A stretch of 64,000 nucleotides of DNA from Dromiciops gliroides (Eukaryota; Chordata; Mammalia; Microbiotheria; Microbiotheriidae), in contig NC_057864.1 in NCBI RefSeq assembly GCF_019393635.1, forward strand, positions 84,270,882 to 84,334,881, given 5' to 3'. Shown piece by piece: positions 43,966 through 54,564 of the stretch. Position 1 is the first letter of the stretch; the number at the start of each line of letters is the position of its first letter. The notes beneath the pieces were generated by a model, which was not told where the DNA came from, ran no database searches, and saw only the letters and a program-made list of their open reading frames with translations. The translations under genes and the position numbers were made by a program.

Positions 43966-44136
43966 GGGGGCAGCTAGGTGGCACAGTGGATAGAGCACCG
44001 TCCCTGGAGTCAAGAGTACCTGAGTTCAAATCCAGCCTCAGACACTTAACACTTACTAGCTGTGTGACCCTGGGCAAGTCACTTTACCCCAATTGCCTCA
44101 CTAAAAAAAAAAAAAAATTAAAAAAAAAAACAAAAA
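43966..44136 (+). mobile_element. tRNA-derived SINE, 16-bp target duplication
   Basis: Complete sense SINE with a long A-rich tail. AAATTAATACTGTCCT at 43950-43965 recurs at 44137-44152. Confidence 0.95.
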
Positions 44137-44299
44137 AAATTAATACTGTCCTAATTCTTAGTTTGGGGATTATTCTGGGACTTCTAATATTACTAGAAGA
44201 CATATTTATACCATGCCACATGGGAATTGTCTGTCTTATCCAATTACAGCAAAAAGGTAACTATCCTACCATTGCTTTTAAACACTATATTTTTTGTTC

Positions 44300-44430
44300 A
44301 GTAATAAGGTTCAAGTGACTTGCCCAGGGTCACACAGCTAGTAAGTGTCAAGTGTCTGAGGCCAGATTTGACTCAGGTCCTTCTGAATCCAGGGCCGGCA
44401 TTTTATCCACTGTGCCACCTACCTGCCCCC
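44300..44430 (-). mobile_element. tRNA-derived SINE
   Basis: Antisense SINE from 'taataaggttcaagtgactt' to 'ccacctacctgcccc'. The B-box complement has lost a base (GATTTGACTC). Confidence 0.88.
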
Positions 44431-44689
44431 AAAGACTTTTTTTTTTAAAATAATGTTTAATCACAGTAGAATAATACACCTTTTTTAAAATATATTCAAT
44501 TAAATTTTGAGAATGAATAGACAAATGTAAAATGAATACACTTTCCTCAGTTTCCTCTTCTAAAAAAGTGAGTATATTTTCAATCCCTATTTGTAGGATT
44601 GCAGTGAGTTGAGTGTTTTATAAAACTTACAAAGATAGACAAATAATTTAGTTGTAATGACAGTAACTTCCTTTTTTAACTCAGGTTTC

Positions 44690-44792
44690 AGATAAACTGA
44701 AGCCAGAATTAAACTCAATGTATTTATTAAACTCAACATTTATTATTTCATACCTACTATGTGTCAGGCATTGTGTTATGCAGTGAGGATAC
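44690..44792 (-). repeat. L2 3' end, antisense
   Basis: 'caacatttattatttcatac', 'ctactatgtgtcaggcattg' and 'gtgaggatacagtg' are the antisense L2 end. The L1 at 44793 begins directly after. Confidence 0.65.
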
Positions 44793-45760
44793 AGTGCCAA
44801 GATGGCAGAGTAAAGAAGGAACCATCTGAAACTCTCCCAAATTTCCCCTCCAAGTCAATATAAAACTGCCTCTGAATCATTCCAGGAGCAGGGAAACAGC
44901 TTACCAGTCTAGTAGGAAAGGTCTGTCTTACCTGGGTAGGAAGGAAGTAAGGTCCACGAGGAGCAGCAGCAGCAGCACGAGTAGTAGTAGTTTCTGAGCT
45001 CACAGCAGGGGATCTGGAGCAGGGCTCTGAGCCTAGGGCAAAACAGCAGTAAGGCCTTGACCTCCTACAAACCATCAGTACCTTGTGCAAGAGAGCAATC
45101 TGGGCAGTATAGTAGGGACCCTTACCACGTACCTCACAGCTAGCACAGACCACAAGGGAGGCCTTGACCCCACTGCTGACCAATAGTGAAACCCTGCTAA
45201 AGAATGATCAACAGGAAGTTCCCGTCCCTAGGGCCTAAGAGCAAGGAGAGTCTTTCCCAGGCAAACCAGTAGCAGGGGGCCCCAACCCTCAGCAGATCTG
45301 CAATTACCATAGCAACCTGTCAGCAGGGACCCCACCCACACTTGGGAAGATTTGCAACAAAATATCTCTGCCAGAGCCTACTAACAAAAAGGTGCTAACA
45401 GAGCAACCCAGCCATAGGGTACCACCCCTGGAGAAGGCCATCCCAGACCCAGGGGAGGCCAAAAGGGAGGACTAATCCCCCAAGACCCATTGGGAGGGCA
45501 GTTTATTCTAAAGAGACAGCAAGGGCTAAGTCCTGTAGCCCAGTGAAAGCCATTAGTAAGACCTAGGACCTCAGCACAAAAACTTGGGACAGTTGAGAAT
45601 AAAACCCAACTCTCTAATAAACATCAAGTAATCAAAAAGGCACAAAAGTGAAAAAAAAGAAACAAACTAACAAACAACTAAAAACAAACTTCACTCTTGA
45701 AAGTTTCTACAGTGATCCAGAAATCAATGCATAAACATAGAGGAGGACAATAGTAACAAA
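44793..45760 (+). other. L1 5' UTR
   Basis: A leader of nearly 1 kb, richer in G+C than its surroundings, with a (GCA)n/(GTA)n patch at 44962-44992. L1 5' UTRs contain the internal promoter; that role is family knowledge, and this copy is unlikely to be active. A 135-codon antisense frame at 44776-45183 lies over it and is not called a gene. Confidence 0.7.
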
Positions 45761-45799
45761 ATGACTACAGGTGCAGCTTCAAAGACAAATGTAAATTGG

Positions 45800-46628
45800 T
45801 CTTAGACCCAATGAGAATTCTTGGAAAAGCTTAAAAGGGTCTTTAAAAAGGAAATTAGAGAAGTAGAAGAAAAATTGGGGAAAAAAATAAAAGTAACACA
45901 AGAGAACCATGAAAAAGAAATACAAAAATTTACTGAAGAAAATAACCCCCTAAAAACAGATTTGGCCAAATGGAAAAGGAAGTATAAAAGATCATTGAAG
46001 AAAAAAAAAATTTAAATTAGAATTGAACAAACATAAATTAATGACTCTATGAGACATTAAGATACAATAAAACAAATTCAAAAAAGTAAAAAAAAAAAGA
46101 TAAAAAATGTGAAATTTCTCTTTGGAAAAACAATTGACCTAGAAAATAGATCCAGAAGAAATAATATAAGAATTATAACTAAAAGCCATGATCAAAGAAA
46201 AACAAAAACAAGGCCTGGACAGTATCTTTCAAGAAATTACCAAAGAAAACTGCCCTCATATATTTAAGCCAGAGAGCACAATAGAAAGTAAAAGAATCCA
46301 CCAATGACCATCTGAAAGAGATCCCAAAATGAAAATTCCCAGGAACATGATAGCCAAATTGCAAAGCTCACAGATCAAGGAGAAAGTATTACAAGCAGCC
46401 AAAAAGAAACAATTCAAATATCGTGGAGCTACAGTCAAAATTACACAGGATTTTGCAGCTTCTACATTAAAGAATCACAGGATTTGGAATATAATATACC
46501 AGAAGGCAAAGGAGTTAGGCTTACACCCAAGAATCACCTACCCAGCAAAAGTGAATATTATCTTTCAGGAGAAAAATGGATATTTAATGAAATAGAGCAC
46601 TTTCAAGAATTTCTGATTTAAAGGCCAG
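45800..46628 (+). pseudogene. L1 ORF1 remnant
   Basis: L1 ORF1 encodes the RNA-binding trimeric chaperone of the L1 particle. An open piece at 45821-46015 is almost all charged heptads (EVEEKLGKKIKV, NHEKEIQKFTEEN), the coiled coil. After frame breaks, a second open piece at 46329-46595 carries the C-terminal domain, with MIAKLQSSQIKEKVLQAAKK, then ATVKITQDFAASTLKNHR and LGLHPRITYPAKV, ending in a stop. The RRM-like middle lies out of frame at 46110-46330. It is disabled by frameshifts and stops. Confidence 0.85.
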
Positions 46629-46884
46629 AATAGAATAAAAAATTTGACTTCCAAATACAAGAATCAAAAGAATCATAAAAATATAAAGAAGAAATAAGAA
46701 AGACTATAAAATTCAGTAAGATTAATTTTTAATATATCTATATAATAAGGTGGTATATGTAAGTCTTTACAATTTATAAAAACAATTAGAAAGAGTATAT
46801 GTAGACAGAGAATGTGGTCACAAAAGGACATTGATGGAATGACACCACAAAAAATTAAATAAAAGGGTAAGAAGAAATTACATG

Positions 46885-47024
46885 TATGTTTAATGTGATT
46901 GTACATATATAACCTATATCAGATTACTTGCTGTTTGGGGGAGAGGGGAGGGAAGGGAGGGAGGGAGAAAATTTGAAACTGGAAATCTTATAAAAAACAA
47001 ATGTTGAAAATATTTATTTGGAGA
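46885..47024 (+). mobile_element. Very short 5'-truncated L1 3' end, 13-bp target duplication
   Basis: 'taatgtgattgtacatatat', 'aacctatatcagattacttg', a GGGAGGGAGGGAG tract and 'ggaaatcttataaaa' are the last ~140 bases of L1 as at 25197-25320 and 58740-59040. AAGAAATTACATG flanks it at 46872-46884 and 47025-47037. It inserted between ORF1 and ORF2 of the older L1. Confidence 0.85.
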
Positions 47025-47633
47025 AAGAAATTACATGGAAGGAGTGGGGAAATTGAATGGGCTAAATTGTACCACCCCAAAAAAGAAGCATGAAGGAACT
47101 ATCATAATTGAGGAGAAGACAGATAAAGGTGTTGGGGAGTGGCAGGCAAAATTTAAACCTTACTTTCATCAAACTTGGCTCAAAGACAGAATAGCATACA
47201 CACTCAGTTGGATGAAGAAATCTATCTTACCCTATAAGAAAGTTAAAAAAGGGACAGAGATGATAGAAGGGGGAGGGATGACTGATACAAAGGAGGGGAT
47301 ATTGGGGAAGGCAGTGATCATAAGTAATGCACCTGTGAGGAGGGAAGGGGGTGAGGAGAAGAAAGGGGGGGGAATAAACATCATAACTATAAGTGTGAAT
47401 AAGATGAACTCACCCATTAAATGAAAGTGGATTACAGAATGGATTAAAAACCAAAGTTCTATAATATGTTGTTTACTAGAAAGAAATACATGTGAATCAG
47501 AAAGATACACACAGGGTAAATATAAGGCATTGAAACAAAATCTATTAGGCTTCAGCTGAAGCAAAGAAAGCAGGGGTAGCGATCATGATTTCAGACAAAG
47601 AAAAAGCAAAAATTGATCTAGTTAAAAGAGATA

Positions 47634-47783
47634 GGACAGCTAGGTGGCACAGTGGATAAAATACTGGCCCTGGATTCAGGAGGACCTGAGTTCAAATCTG
47701 GCCTTAGACACTTAACACTTACTACCTGTGGGACCCTGGGCAAGTCTCTTAACCCTCATTTCCCTATTTAAAAAAGAGAGAGA
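47634..47783 (+). mobile_element. tRNA-derived SINE in L1 ORF2
   Basis: Sense SINE from GGACAGCTAGGTGGCACAG to an A-rich then (GA)n tail. AAAAGAGATA before and AGAGAGATAAAAA after suggest the target duplication. Confidence 0.9.
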
Positions 47784-47829
47784 GAGAGATAAAAAGGAAG
47801 GACATGAAGTCATATTAGTACTTAACATA

Positions 47830-47976
47830 GGGAGCAGTTAGATGGTGCAGTGCATAAAGCACTGGCCCTGGATATTCAGAAGGACACTGGCCTCAGGCAC
47901 TTGACACTTACTAGCTGTGTGTCCCTGGGAAAGTCACTTAACTCTCATTGCCCCAGAAAACAACAACAACAAAAAA
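47830..47976 (+). mobile_element. tRNA-derived SINE lacking the B-box
   Basis: 'gggagcagttagatggtgca' starts it and 'ctctcattgccccagaaaac' plus (AAC)n ends it. Between 'ggacactggcctcagg' the text that should hold CTGAGTTCAAATC is missing, so the internal promoter is broken. Confidence 0.85.
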
Positions 47977-48213
47977 GGACCAAATGGTATAGCATCTAAA
48001 TTTTTGAAATTGAATTTGAATGAGTTACATGAGGAAATAGATAATAAAAGTATCCAAGTGGGGGATCTTAACCTTCCCCTCTCAGAACTGGATAAATCTA
48101 ACCATAAAATAAACAAGAAAGAAGTTAATGAAATGAATACAATTCTTGAAAAGTTGGATATGATATACTTCTGGAGAAAATCAAATGGAATAAAAGGGAA
48201 TATACCTTCTTTT

Positions 48214-48354
48214 TTGGGTGGGGTAGGGCAGTAAGGGTTAAGTGACTTGCCCAAGTTCACACAGCTAGTGTCAATTATATGAGACTGGACTTGAACTCAG
48301 GTTCTCTTGAATCCAGGGGTGATGCTTTATCCACTGTGCCACCTAGCTGCCCTC
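48214..48354 (-). mobile_element. tRNA-derived SINE in L1 ORF2
   Basis: Antisense SINE from the T-run before GGGTGGGGTAGGGCAG to CCACCTAGCTGCCCT. ATACCTTCTT before and GTACCTTATT after may be the target duplication. Confidence 0.88.
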
Positions 48355-48625
48355 CCAATGTACCTTATTCTAAGCAGTACATGGGACCTACACAAAAATC
48401 GACCATGTTTTAGTGCATAAAAACCTTACAGCAAAATACAGAAAAACAGAAATCGTGAGTGAATCCTTATCAGATCATAATGCAATAAAAATTACACTGA
48501 ATACTGGACACTTGAAAGAGAGATTAAAAATCAATTGGAAATTAAATAATATAATCCTAAAAAAAAAGGATAAACTAATCATAGACACAATAGATGATTT
48601 CATTAAAGAATATGACAATAATAAT

Positions 48626-48774
48626 GGGGCAGTTAGGTGGCACAGGGGATAGAGCACCAGCCCTGGAGTCAGGACTACCTGAGTTCAAATATGGCCTCAG
48701 ACAATTGACACTTACTAGCTGCGTGACCCTAGACAAGTCACTTAAACCCAATTGCCTCACAAAAAAAAGAAAAC
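48626..48774 (+). mobile_element. tRNA-derived SINE in L1 ORF2
   Basis: Sense SINE with A-tail. GACAATAATAAT before and GGCAATAATACGACAAC after form an imperfect target duplication. Confidence 0.9.
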
Positions 48775-50226
48775 GGCAATAATACGACAACATATCAAAA
48801 TTTATGGGATGCAGCCAAAGCAGTTTTTAGGGGAAAATGTATATCACTAAGTGCTTTCATCAGTAATACAGAGAAAAAACAGACTGATGAATTGGGCATG
48901 CAACTAAAAATACTAGAAAATAAAAAAAAAACAATAATACCCAACTAAACACCAAATTGGAAGTCCTTAAAATCAAAGGAGAGATTAACAAAATTGAAAA
49001 TAAGAAAACCATTAAATTAATAAATAAAATTAGAAGCTGGTTTTATGAGAAAAAACAATAAAACACATTAACCCATTGGTTAATTTGATCAAAAAAGAAA
49101 GCAAGAAACCAAATTACTAGTAGCCAAAATTAAAGGGGTGAACTCACCACCAATGAAGAGGAAATTAAGACCATTATTAGGAACTATTTTGCCCAATTAT
49201 ATGCCAGTAAATTTGGCAATTTACGTGAAATGGATGAATATCTACAAAAATATAAATTACACAGGTTAACAGAAGAAGAAATAAAATACTTAAATAACCA
49301 ATTTTAGAAAAAGAAATTGAACAAGCCATCAATGAATTTCCTAAGAAAAAAATCCCTAGGACCAGATGGATTGACAAGTGAATTCTACCAAACATTTAAA
49401 AATAATTAATTCTAATACTATATAAATTATTTGTGAAAAATAAGAGAAGAAAGATTCCTATGAAATATGCAGGGGCTTAGAAAGGTAGGAGGAAAACAGT
49501 ATAGTCACAGAAATGTAGAGAGAAGAGGTTATCAGGAAGGAGAATGATCAAAAGTGTCAAAAGATTTAGATGTCAAACAATTCAGAGAGGTCAAGAAGGC
49601 TAAGTTGAAAAATGGTCATAAGACTTGGCAATTGAGAGATCATTTATAACTGGAGAAAGTTATTTTGGTTAAACGATGTAGTTAGAAGCCAGACATTTTA
49701 AAGTTAAACTGAGAATAAGAGGAAGGAAAGTAGAGACTTTTGTTTATATAGTATTCTCAAGGAGTTTAGCTACAAAAGGGAGACAATATATGGGCTGATA
49801 TAGTAAGGAAAGGTGAATTGAATGAGAGTATTTTGAAGATGGGGTCTGAGACATTAGTATGTTTGTAGACATTAGGGAAGAAGCCAGTAGAAAAGGAAAG
49901 AATGAAAATTAATGAGAATTTGGAAATGATGGAGAAGACAATCTGTTTGAAAAGTCAGGATGAAACAGGATCACTCATGCACGTTAAGGGTTTTGCCTTG
50001 GTAAGTAAAAGGGCCACCTCTTAATGTGAAACAAGAGTGAAGGAGATAGTGGCAGAAGGTATCTAGGAGATATGAGATGTGGAGGAAGGGAAAAGACGGA
50101 TCTTGTCCACAGGTCTCATTTTTTTTCAATAAAATATGAGAAAAGTTTCTTAGCTAAAAGGGTAGTGAGAGGGAGAGCTATGGGAATTTTGAGTGAAATG
50201 TTTTAAACATCATTTAATAACCCACT

Positions 50227-50382
50227 CTTTTTTTGTTTGTCTGTTTTGCAGGGCAATGGGGATTAAGTGTCTTGCCCAGGGTCACACAGCTAGTAAATGT
50301 CAAGTGTCTGAGTCTGGATTTGAACTCAGGTCCTCCTGAGTCGAGGGCCGGTGCTTTATCCACTGCGCCACCTAGCTGCCCC
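50227..50382 (-). mobile_element. tRNA-derived SINE, 11-bp target duplication
   Basis: Complete antisense SINE. AATAACCCACT at 50216-50226 is repeated exactly at 50383-50393. Its A-box complement reads CACTGCGCCACC. Confidence 0.95.
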
Positions 50383-51091
50383 AATAACCCACTATTAATA
50401 GCATGAGATAATGAGCTAATTAGGGAAGTGTAAAAGGATTGTTTTGTACCACTTGAGGTTATGTAATACAAATTTGCAATGGACACAGTCAGCAAAATTT
50501 TGGGATTTTCTCCAACTTCATTCAACTGGCCCACGTGTAGGAGTAAAGGCAGCAGAGATAGAAATGATCCAAGGCTGTCAGGGAAAGATCAGAGAAGGGA
50601 AAGGGGGCCAAAAGATTCAAGACAAGAGGATAGTGTTAAGTTGAACTGGCTTACTAAGGGGTAAATATGGGGAAAGGAAAGTCTATATAGTATAGAGATG
50701 GTGGATAGTGGAAGAATTGAGGGGTAGAGGAATTGATATTCACTGTGAGAACTTAATTTGTTTTTACAAAGCAGAGGTAGAATTGGAATGACCACAGACT
50801 GTAAAAAGGTAACGGAATTTCAGTTCTTGCACTCAGATTTGATGCATTTATGTGTGACAGGGAAAAAAAAGTAAAACCAACTTTGTGTGTGGTTGAGGTG
50901 GGGTGGAGGAATAGTTATAGGAAATGAGTAAATCGAGTATCTCATATGACAGAGTTTGAGGAATTATTAATAAGTATGTTGAATTACTATAGTGTCAGAG
51001 CAATAGTTTAGGAGAGAAATACTGTGAGGTAAAAACTGAATTGTTAGAGACAAGAAGGGGAATATCTTAAAGGATGGTACATAATTTCATT

Positions 51092-51306
51092 ATTTTTGAG
51101 TCATTTCAATTTTGCCCTACTCTCAATGACCCCATTTGGAATTTTCTTGGCAAAGACACTGAAGTGGTATGCCATTTCCTTCCCCAGTTCATTTAACAGA
51201 TGAGGAACTGACTTACCCAGGGTCACACAGTAAGTGTCTAAGACTAGATTTGAACTCAGCTCTTCCTGAATCCAGGGCCACTCTATCCACTGTTCCACCT
51301 AGCTGA
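51092..51306 (-). mobile_element. SINE with RTE-type tail, antisense
   Basis: The complement holds the tRNA-like head ending near 51300. The tail is then seen in the plus text as 'ctcaatgaccccatttggaa' and 'tcttggcaaagacactgaag', the counterpart of 9571-9820. Confidence 0.8.
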
Positions 51307-51664
51307 CCAACAATATATAGATAAGAGCTAGTAGATAATAACTACTAGAATTTTGATTGAGTGAAACTCAAAGATGAAAAAGTTACACCTGAGAGGTGGT
51401 GGTAAAGGGAGAACCCAGAATCTGAAATAGGAAGCAAGGAGTATTCCAACTCCCCCACCTTAACCAATGTGAGTTGGAGGAATGAGTGAAAGTTCATCCA
51501 GTATTTGAAAGGGATGCCGGGGAAGCTTTTCATCAGTGAAAACCAGAAGTTGCCACCTGTGGAGCATGCATTTCAGAGGGCACAGTAGGAAGGGTGACTT
51601 GCTTTAGAATGGGATATTATGGCAAAATGTGTTGAGGGAAACAGGAATAAAGGATCAGGTAGTA

Positions 51665-51745
51665 GGTGATAAAGAAAAGTATTTGGAACCCCATTAGCAC
51701 AGTGACTGGAATATAGTAAATGCTTAATAAATGTTTGTTATCTGC
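51665..51745 (+). repeat. L2 3' end
   Basis: 'attagcacagtgactggaat' and 'atagtaaatgcttaataaat' give the L2 terminus. A further L2-like scrap ('actagactgtaggctcctaa') lies at 51815-51840. Confidence 0.65.
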
Positions 51746-51857
51746 ATGCATGGAAGTAAAAATTCACCCAAGCATCAAATTATAATCACTTATTTACCTG
51801 TTATCTTTCTTTACTAGACTGTAGGCTCCTAAGGTAAGGGAATAAAAACTACATTGC

Positions 51858-52012
51858 AGAGTAATGGCACAGTAGATAAATGTCCTGGGGTTGAAGTGAG
51901 TACAACCTCAGCTTGAGTTCTGACTCAGCCACTTTCTTGCTAAGTGACCATAAGCAATTCACTTAACCTACTTCTCAATTCCCTCATATGTAAAATGAAG
52001 GTAATGCTTCAG
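51858..52012 (+). repeat. Old tRNA-derived SINE (MIR/THER1-like)
   Basis: 'agagtaatggcacagtagat', 'agcttgagttctgactcagc', 'caattcacttaacctacttc' and 'ccctcatatgtaaaatgaag' show head, B-box region and core in order. Confidence 0.65.
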
Positions 52013-52229
52013 CATCAAAAATTTAGCATTGTTTCAAGACTCGAAAAAATTCTATAGAATTTCTTATACACTTTAAAGGTTCATAAAACGTTATCACATA
52101 ATCATGTCTTAGCTGAACTTTGTAGCACACATAGTAGGCACTGGACAAATACATGAAATTAAATTGATTCAATAATATATAAAATTAAAGTGTTCTTTTC
52201 CCCAATTTTCAAGGCTTTCTTTTTCTTAT

Positions 52230-53640
52230 TGATTATGTCTTTCTATCATCCTGATGTTGGATCTCTTGCTGGAGTAGGCAGAAGGAACAGTAAAACAAGC
52301 TACTGATTGGGACAATTGCCATTCCTGCCAACTGTTGCATCAGCTCAGGTTTCATGGGCAGAGTGTAATGGTTCCAGATGGTGACAGTGTTAAGGGTTCT
52401 ATAGTCATGACAAAGCTATAATTCCTCATTCTTCTATTTCACAAATATCACTGGGACTGCAACATGGGAGGTGGAGAGCTAAGGAAATCAAGTATTTCCT
52501 TTCTTCTCTAAAAACAATCTGAAAGACACAATCTCTGCCCTGGTCAGTGACTTGATACAACTAGTTGAGGTTGGGATTCCTGTATTAACAATTTCTGATA
52601 ATTACTGTATTAATATCACTTTTGATGAGAGTCTTCTATTCCTTGAATGCACTATTCATGAAGAAAAACAAAACAAAATTATCTTGGTACATAGGGGGCA
52701 GCTAGGTGGCGCAGTGGATAAAGCACCGGCCCTGGATTCAGGAGGACCTGAGTTCAAAGTCGGCCTCAGACACTTAACACTTACTGGCTGTGTGACCCTG
52801 GGCAAGTCACTTAACCCCTAATTGCCTCTCAAAAACAAACAAACAAAAATAATCTTGGTACAAAAGAAAGAGCTTTGAGTCAGAGTTCAAGTTAGGGCTG
52901 TGATAGGATTTCTCATACAAATACTGAAAGCCATGCTTCCAGTAGTTCTGGGAACACAGTTTCTTTTGCTAAATAACACAACATTGCTAAATCACAATGA
53001 CGAGTCCCAGTGTGACCAAAGAGAGGGGAGAGCATGTGTTCAGTGTGAGGATTTTGAAGTGTTCCCTCCACTCAGAATCTTTGGGGCATTGCTTTAGTAG
53101 CCACAAATTAATGGTTTTGAATATCATTGGAAGGTGTGGCATTTTTAGGACAAGGGATTTCTAAGGTTTTTATTCTTTCTTGACAAGAAACATAATCATC
53201 ATGTAGAAATAGCCTCCCATAGTCCTCTATTTCTTGCCACATAAGTGATAACAGACAAGCCAGTCCTTGGATGGCTCCTTGTCTAAATGGAACAATATGG
53301 CTGAAGGCCAGGAGAAAAGAAGAAACTTGGATCTGGTATCCCTTTGAGTTTTAATGGTCTCCTCTCTCCTTTCTGCAAAATACTCCTGGAAGACATACCA
53401 AATGAATGTTATAGGACATGTTATAAAGTCAGTAATTACAGAAGGTAGGAGTTGATGAGCTTACTTTTCTAAATGTTCATGAGTAGGTGGGAGTCCACAA
53501 TAACATAGGCTAATTCATTTAATTAAAGCATAAGCAAACTCCTGTAAGAAGTGATTCACCAAAGCAAACTTATTCCATGTTATGTCAGGATTTGAGAACT
53601 TCATGGAGTTATCATTGTGTGCCATAGTGCCTTGAATCCT
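52230..53640 (-). pseudogene. Decayed Ty3/gypsy (sushi-type) gag-pol fragment
   Basis: On the minus strand, 52323-52412 reads thirty codons without a stop beginning CHDYRTLNTVTI and containing HYTLP, the start of a Ty3/gypsy reverse transcriptase. Just upstream in the same frame lies VPVIFVK, also family-typical, followed by two stop codons. Downstream, 52250-52290 still resembles the next RT block after small indels. Further upstream, 53519-53575 reads FALVNHFLQEFAYALI, plausible as a capsid (gag) helix region in the right order. The domesticated mammalian relatives are RTL1 and PEG10. This copy has stops and frameshifts and is interrupted by the SINE at 52693. Confidence 0.6.
52693..52845 (+). 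mobile_element. tRNA-derived SINE, 17-bp target duplication
   Basis: Complete sense SINE with (AAAC)n tail. AAAATTATCTTGGTACA at 52675-52691 recurs with one change at 52846-52862. It interrupts the gag-pol fossil. Confidence 0.95.
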
Positions 53641-53739
53641 GGGCTTAGAAAAACAAATGAAAACTATTGTTCAACAACGATTGTGAGGGATCTCTCCCTC
53701 TCTGCCTTGGAGCTACTGAGGTATTCCCTCCATACCTTT

Positions 53740-53880
53740 ATTTCTTTTGGTTAGGCAATTGGGGTTAAGTGACTTGCCCAAGGTCACAAAGCTAGTATCA
53801 AGTGTCTGAGGCTGGATTTTGAACTCAGGTCCTCCTGAATCCAGGGCTAGTGCTCTATCCACTGCGCCACCTAGCTGCCC
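53740..53880 (-). mobile_element. tRNA-derived SINE, 14-bp target duplication
   Basis: Complete antisense SINE. CCCTCCATACCTTT at 53726-53739 is repeated at 53881-53894. Confidence 0.95.
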
Positions 53881-54119
53881 CCCTCCATACCTTTTGATAA
53901 AGGATATTTTCCATGAGGCTAACCTTGCAGAATCTCCGAGTTTGGAAATCTATGATCAAGTTATACTAAACCAAGAGCACCAAGAGTATTCTGCCCTCCA
54001 AGTAAAAAGGATCAGGGAACTTAAGCGGTTCTATGGACAGGAAAGCTAAATATTGAGTCTCCCATAATCCAAACTTTGTTTCCTATAAGGTAGCAAATAA
54101 TGATAATGATAAGAACAAT

Positions 54120-54295
54120 TATTATTATAATGATATGGTGTTTACAATTTTAAGAAATACTTTACAAATATCTCAATTTATCCTCATAACCACCCTGTGA
54201 GGTAGTTGCTAATATTCCGATTTTATAGATGAGGAAACTGAGGCAGACATTAAATTAATTGCCAAGGGTCAAATAGCAGTGTCTGAGGACAAATG
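54120..54295 (-). repeat. MIR/THER1-type SINE, antisense
   Basis: 'caatttatcctcataaccac', 'cctgtgaggtagttgctaat', 'atagatgaggaaactgaggc' and a CAAGGGTCAAATAGCAG block follow the antisense MIR order. Confidence 0.8.
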
Positions 54296-54564
54296 ATTCA
54301 GGCCCCAAAATTCATTAAAATATGGCAGTGTAAAGTTTAGGTCCTTTTCTCTACCAGGTCATGTCTTTACTTCCTTACTAAACCTCCTCCCAGTTTTGGG
54401 AAACACACAGGCCCTTCCTTGTTTCCCTAAAAAGGAGCATGCTGCTCAAGAAATTTCCCCTTTTTTCCCAGAAGGTAGTGTTGAATACTGTTTAGTGATC
54501 TAGTCTCAACTATCACCTGAACTCAAGTATCACCTTTGATAGATTCTGACTATAACTAGGGATA

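Larger units (their letters stand above)
44793..49440 (+). mobile_element. L1 5' part: 5' UTR, ORF1, ORF2 to start of RT, with nested insertions
   Basis: It begins TGCCAAGATGGCAGAG, the start type of L1 5' UTRs. It then has a GC-richer non-coding leader to about 45700, ORF1 (coiled coil, then C-terminal domain to 46595), a purine-rich inter-ORF stretch, and ORF2 from about 47375 to 49440 just inside the RT region ('gaccagatggattgacaagt'). The 3' part is missing, so this is not ordinary 5' truncation but a later break. Five younger insertions split it: an L1 tail at 46885 and SINEs at 47634, 47830, 48214 and 48626. Both ORFs carry stops. Confidence 0.85.
47375..49440 (+). pseudogene. L1 ORF2 remnant, endonuclease to RT start
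   Basis: ORF2 of L1 encodes an APE-type endonuclease and a reverse transcriptase. In broken frames one sees NKMNSPIK and KWITEWIKNQ near 47400-47450. VGDLNLPLSELDKSN, the conserved GDxN region of the endonuclease, is at about 48057-48105. 'aaaatcgaccatgttttagt' (IDHVL) is near 48396 and 'cagatcataatgcaataaaa' (SDHNAIK) near 48471. Later come 'aaaatttatgggatgcagcc' near 48798 and the RT-start text at 49360-49390. Three SINEs split the endonuclease part and a fourth follows it. No catalytic reverse transcriptase core is present. Confidence 0.85.
49450..51660 (+). repeat. Unassigned old element, split by two SINEs
   Basis: About 1.8 kb of purine-rich non-coding text runs through both SINEs without a seam. 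Blocks include 'gaagggtgacttgctttaga', 'tgacagggaaaaaaaagtaa', 'aagggccacctcttaatgtg' and 'aattagggaagtgtaaaagg'. It resembles a dispersed element known in mammals, but I cannot name it and no coding domain is visible. Confidence 0.35.

Noticed and set aside
44776-45183. 135-codon minus-strand frame
   Set aside because: It lies antisense over the GC-richer L1 5' UTR and has no recognisable domain; length follows from base composition.
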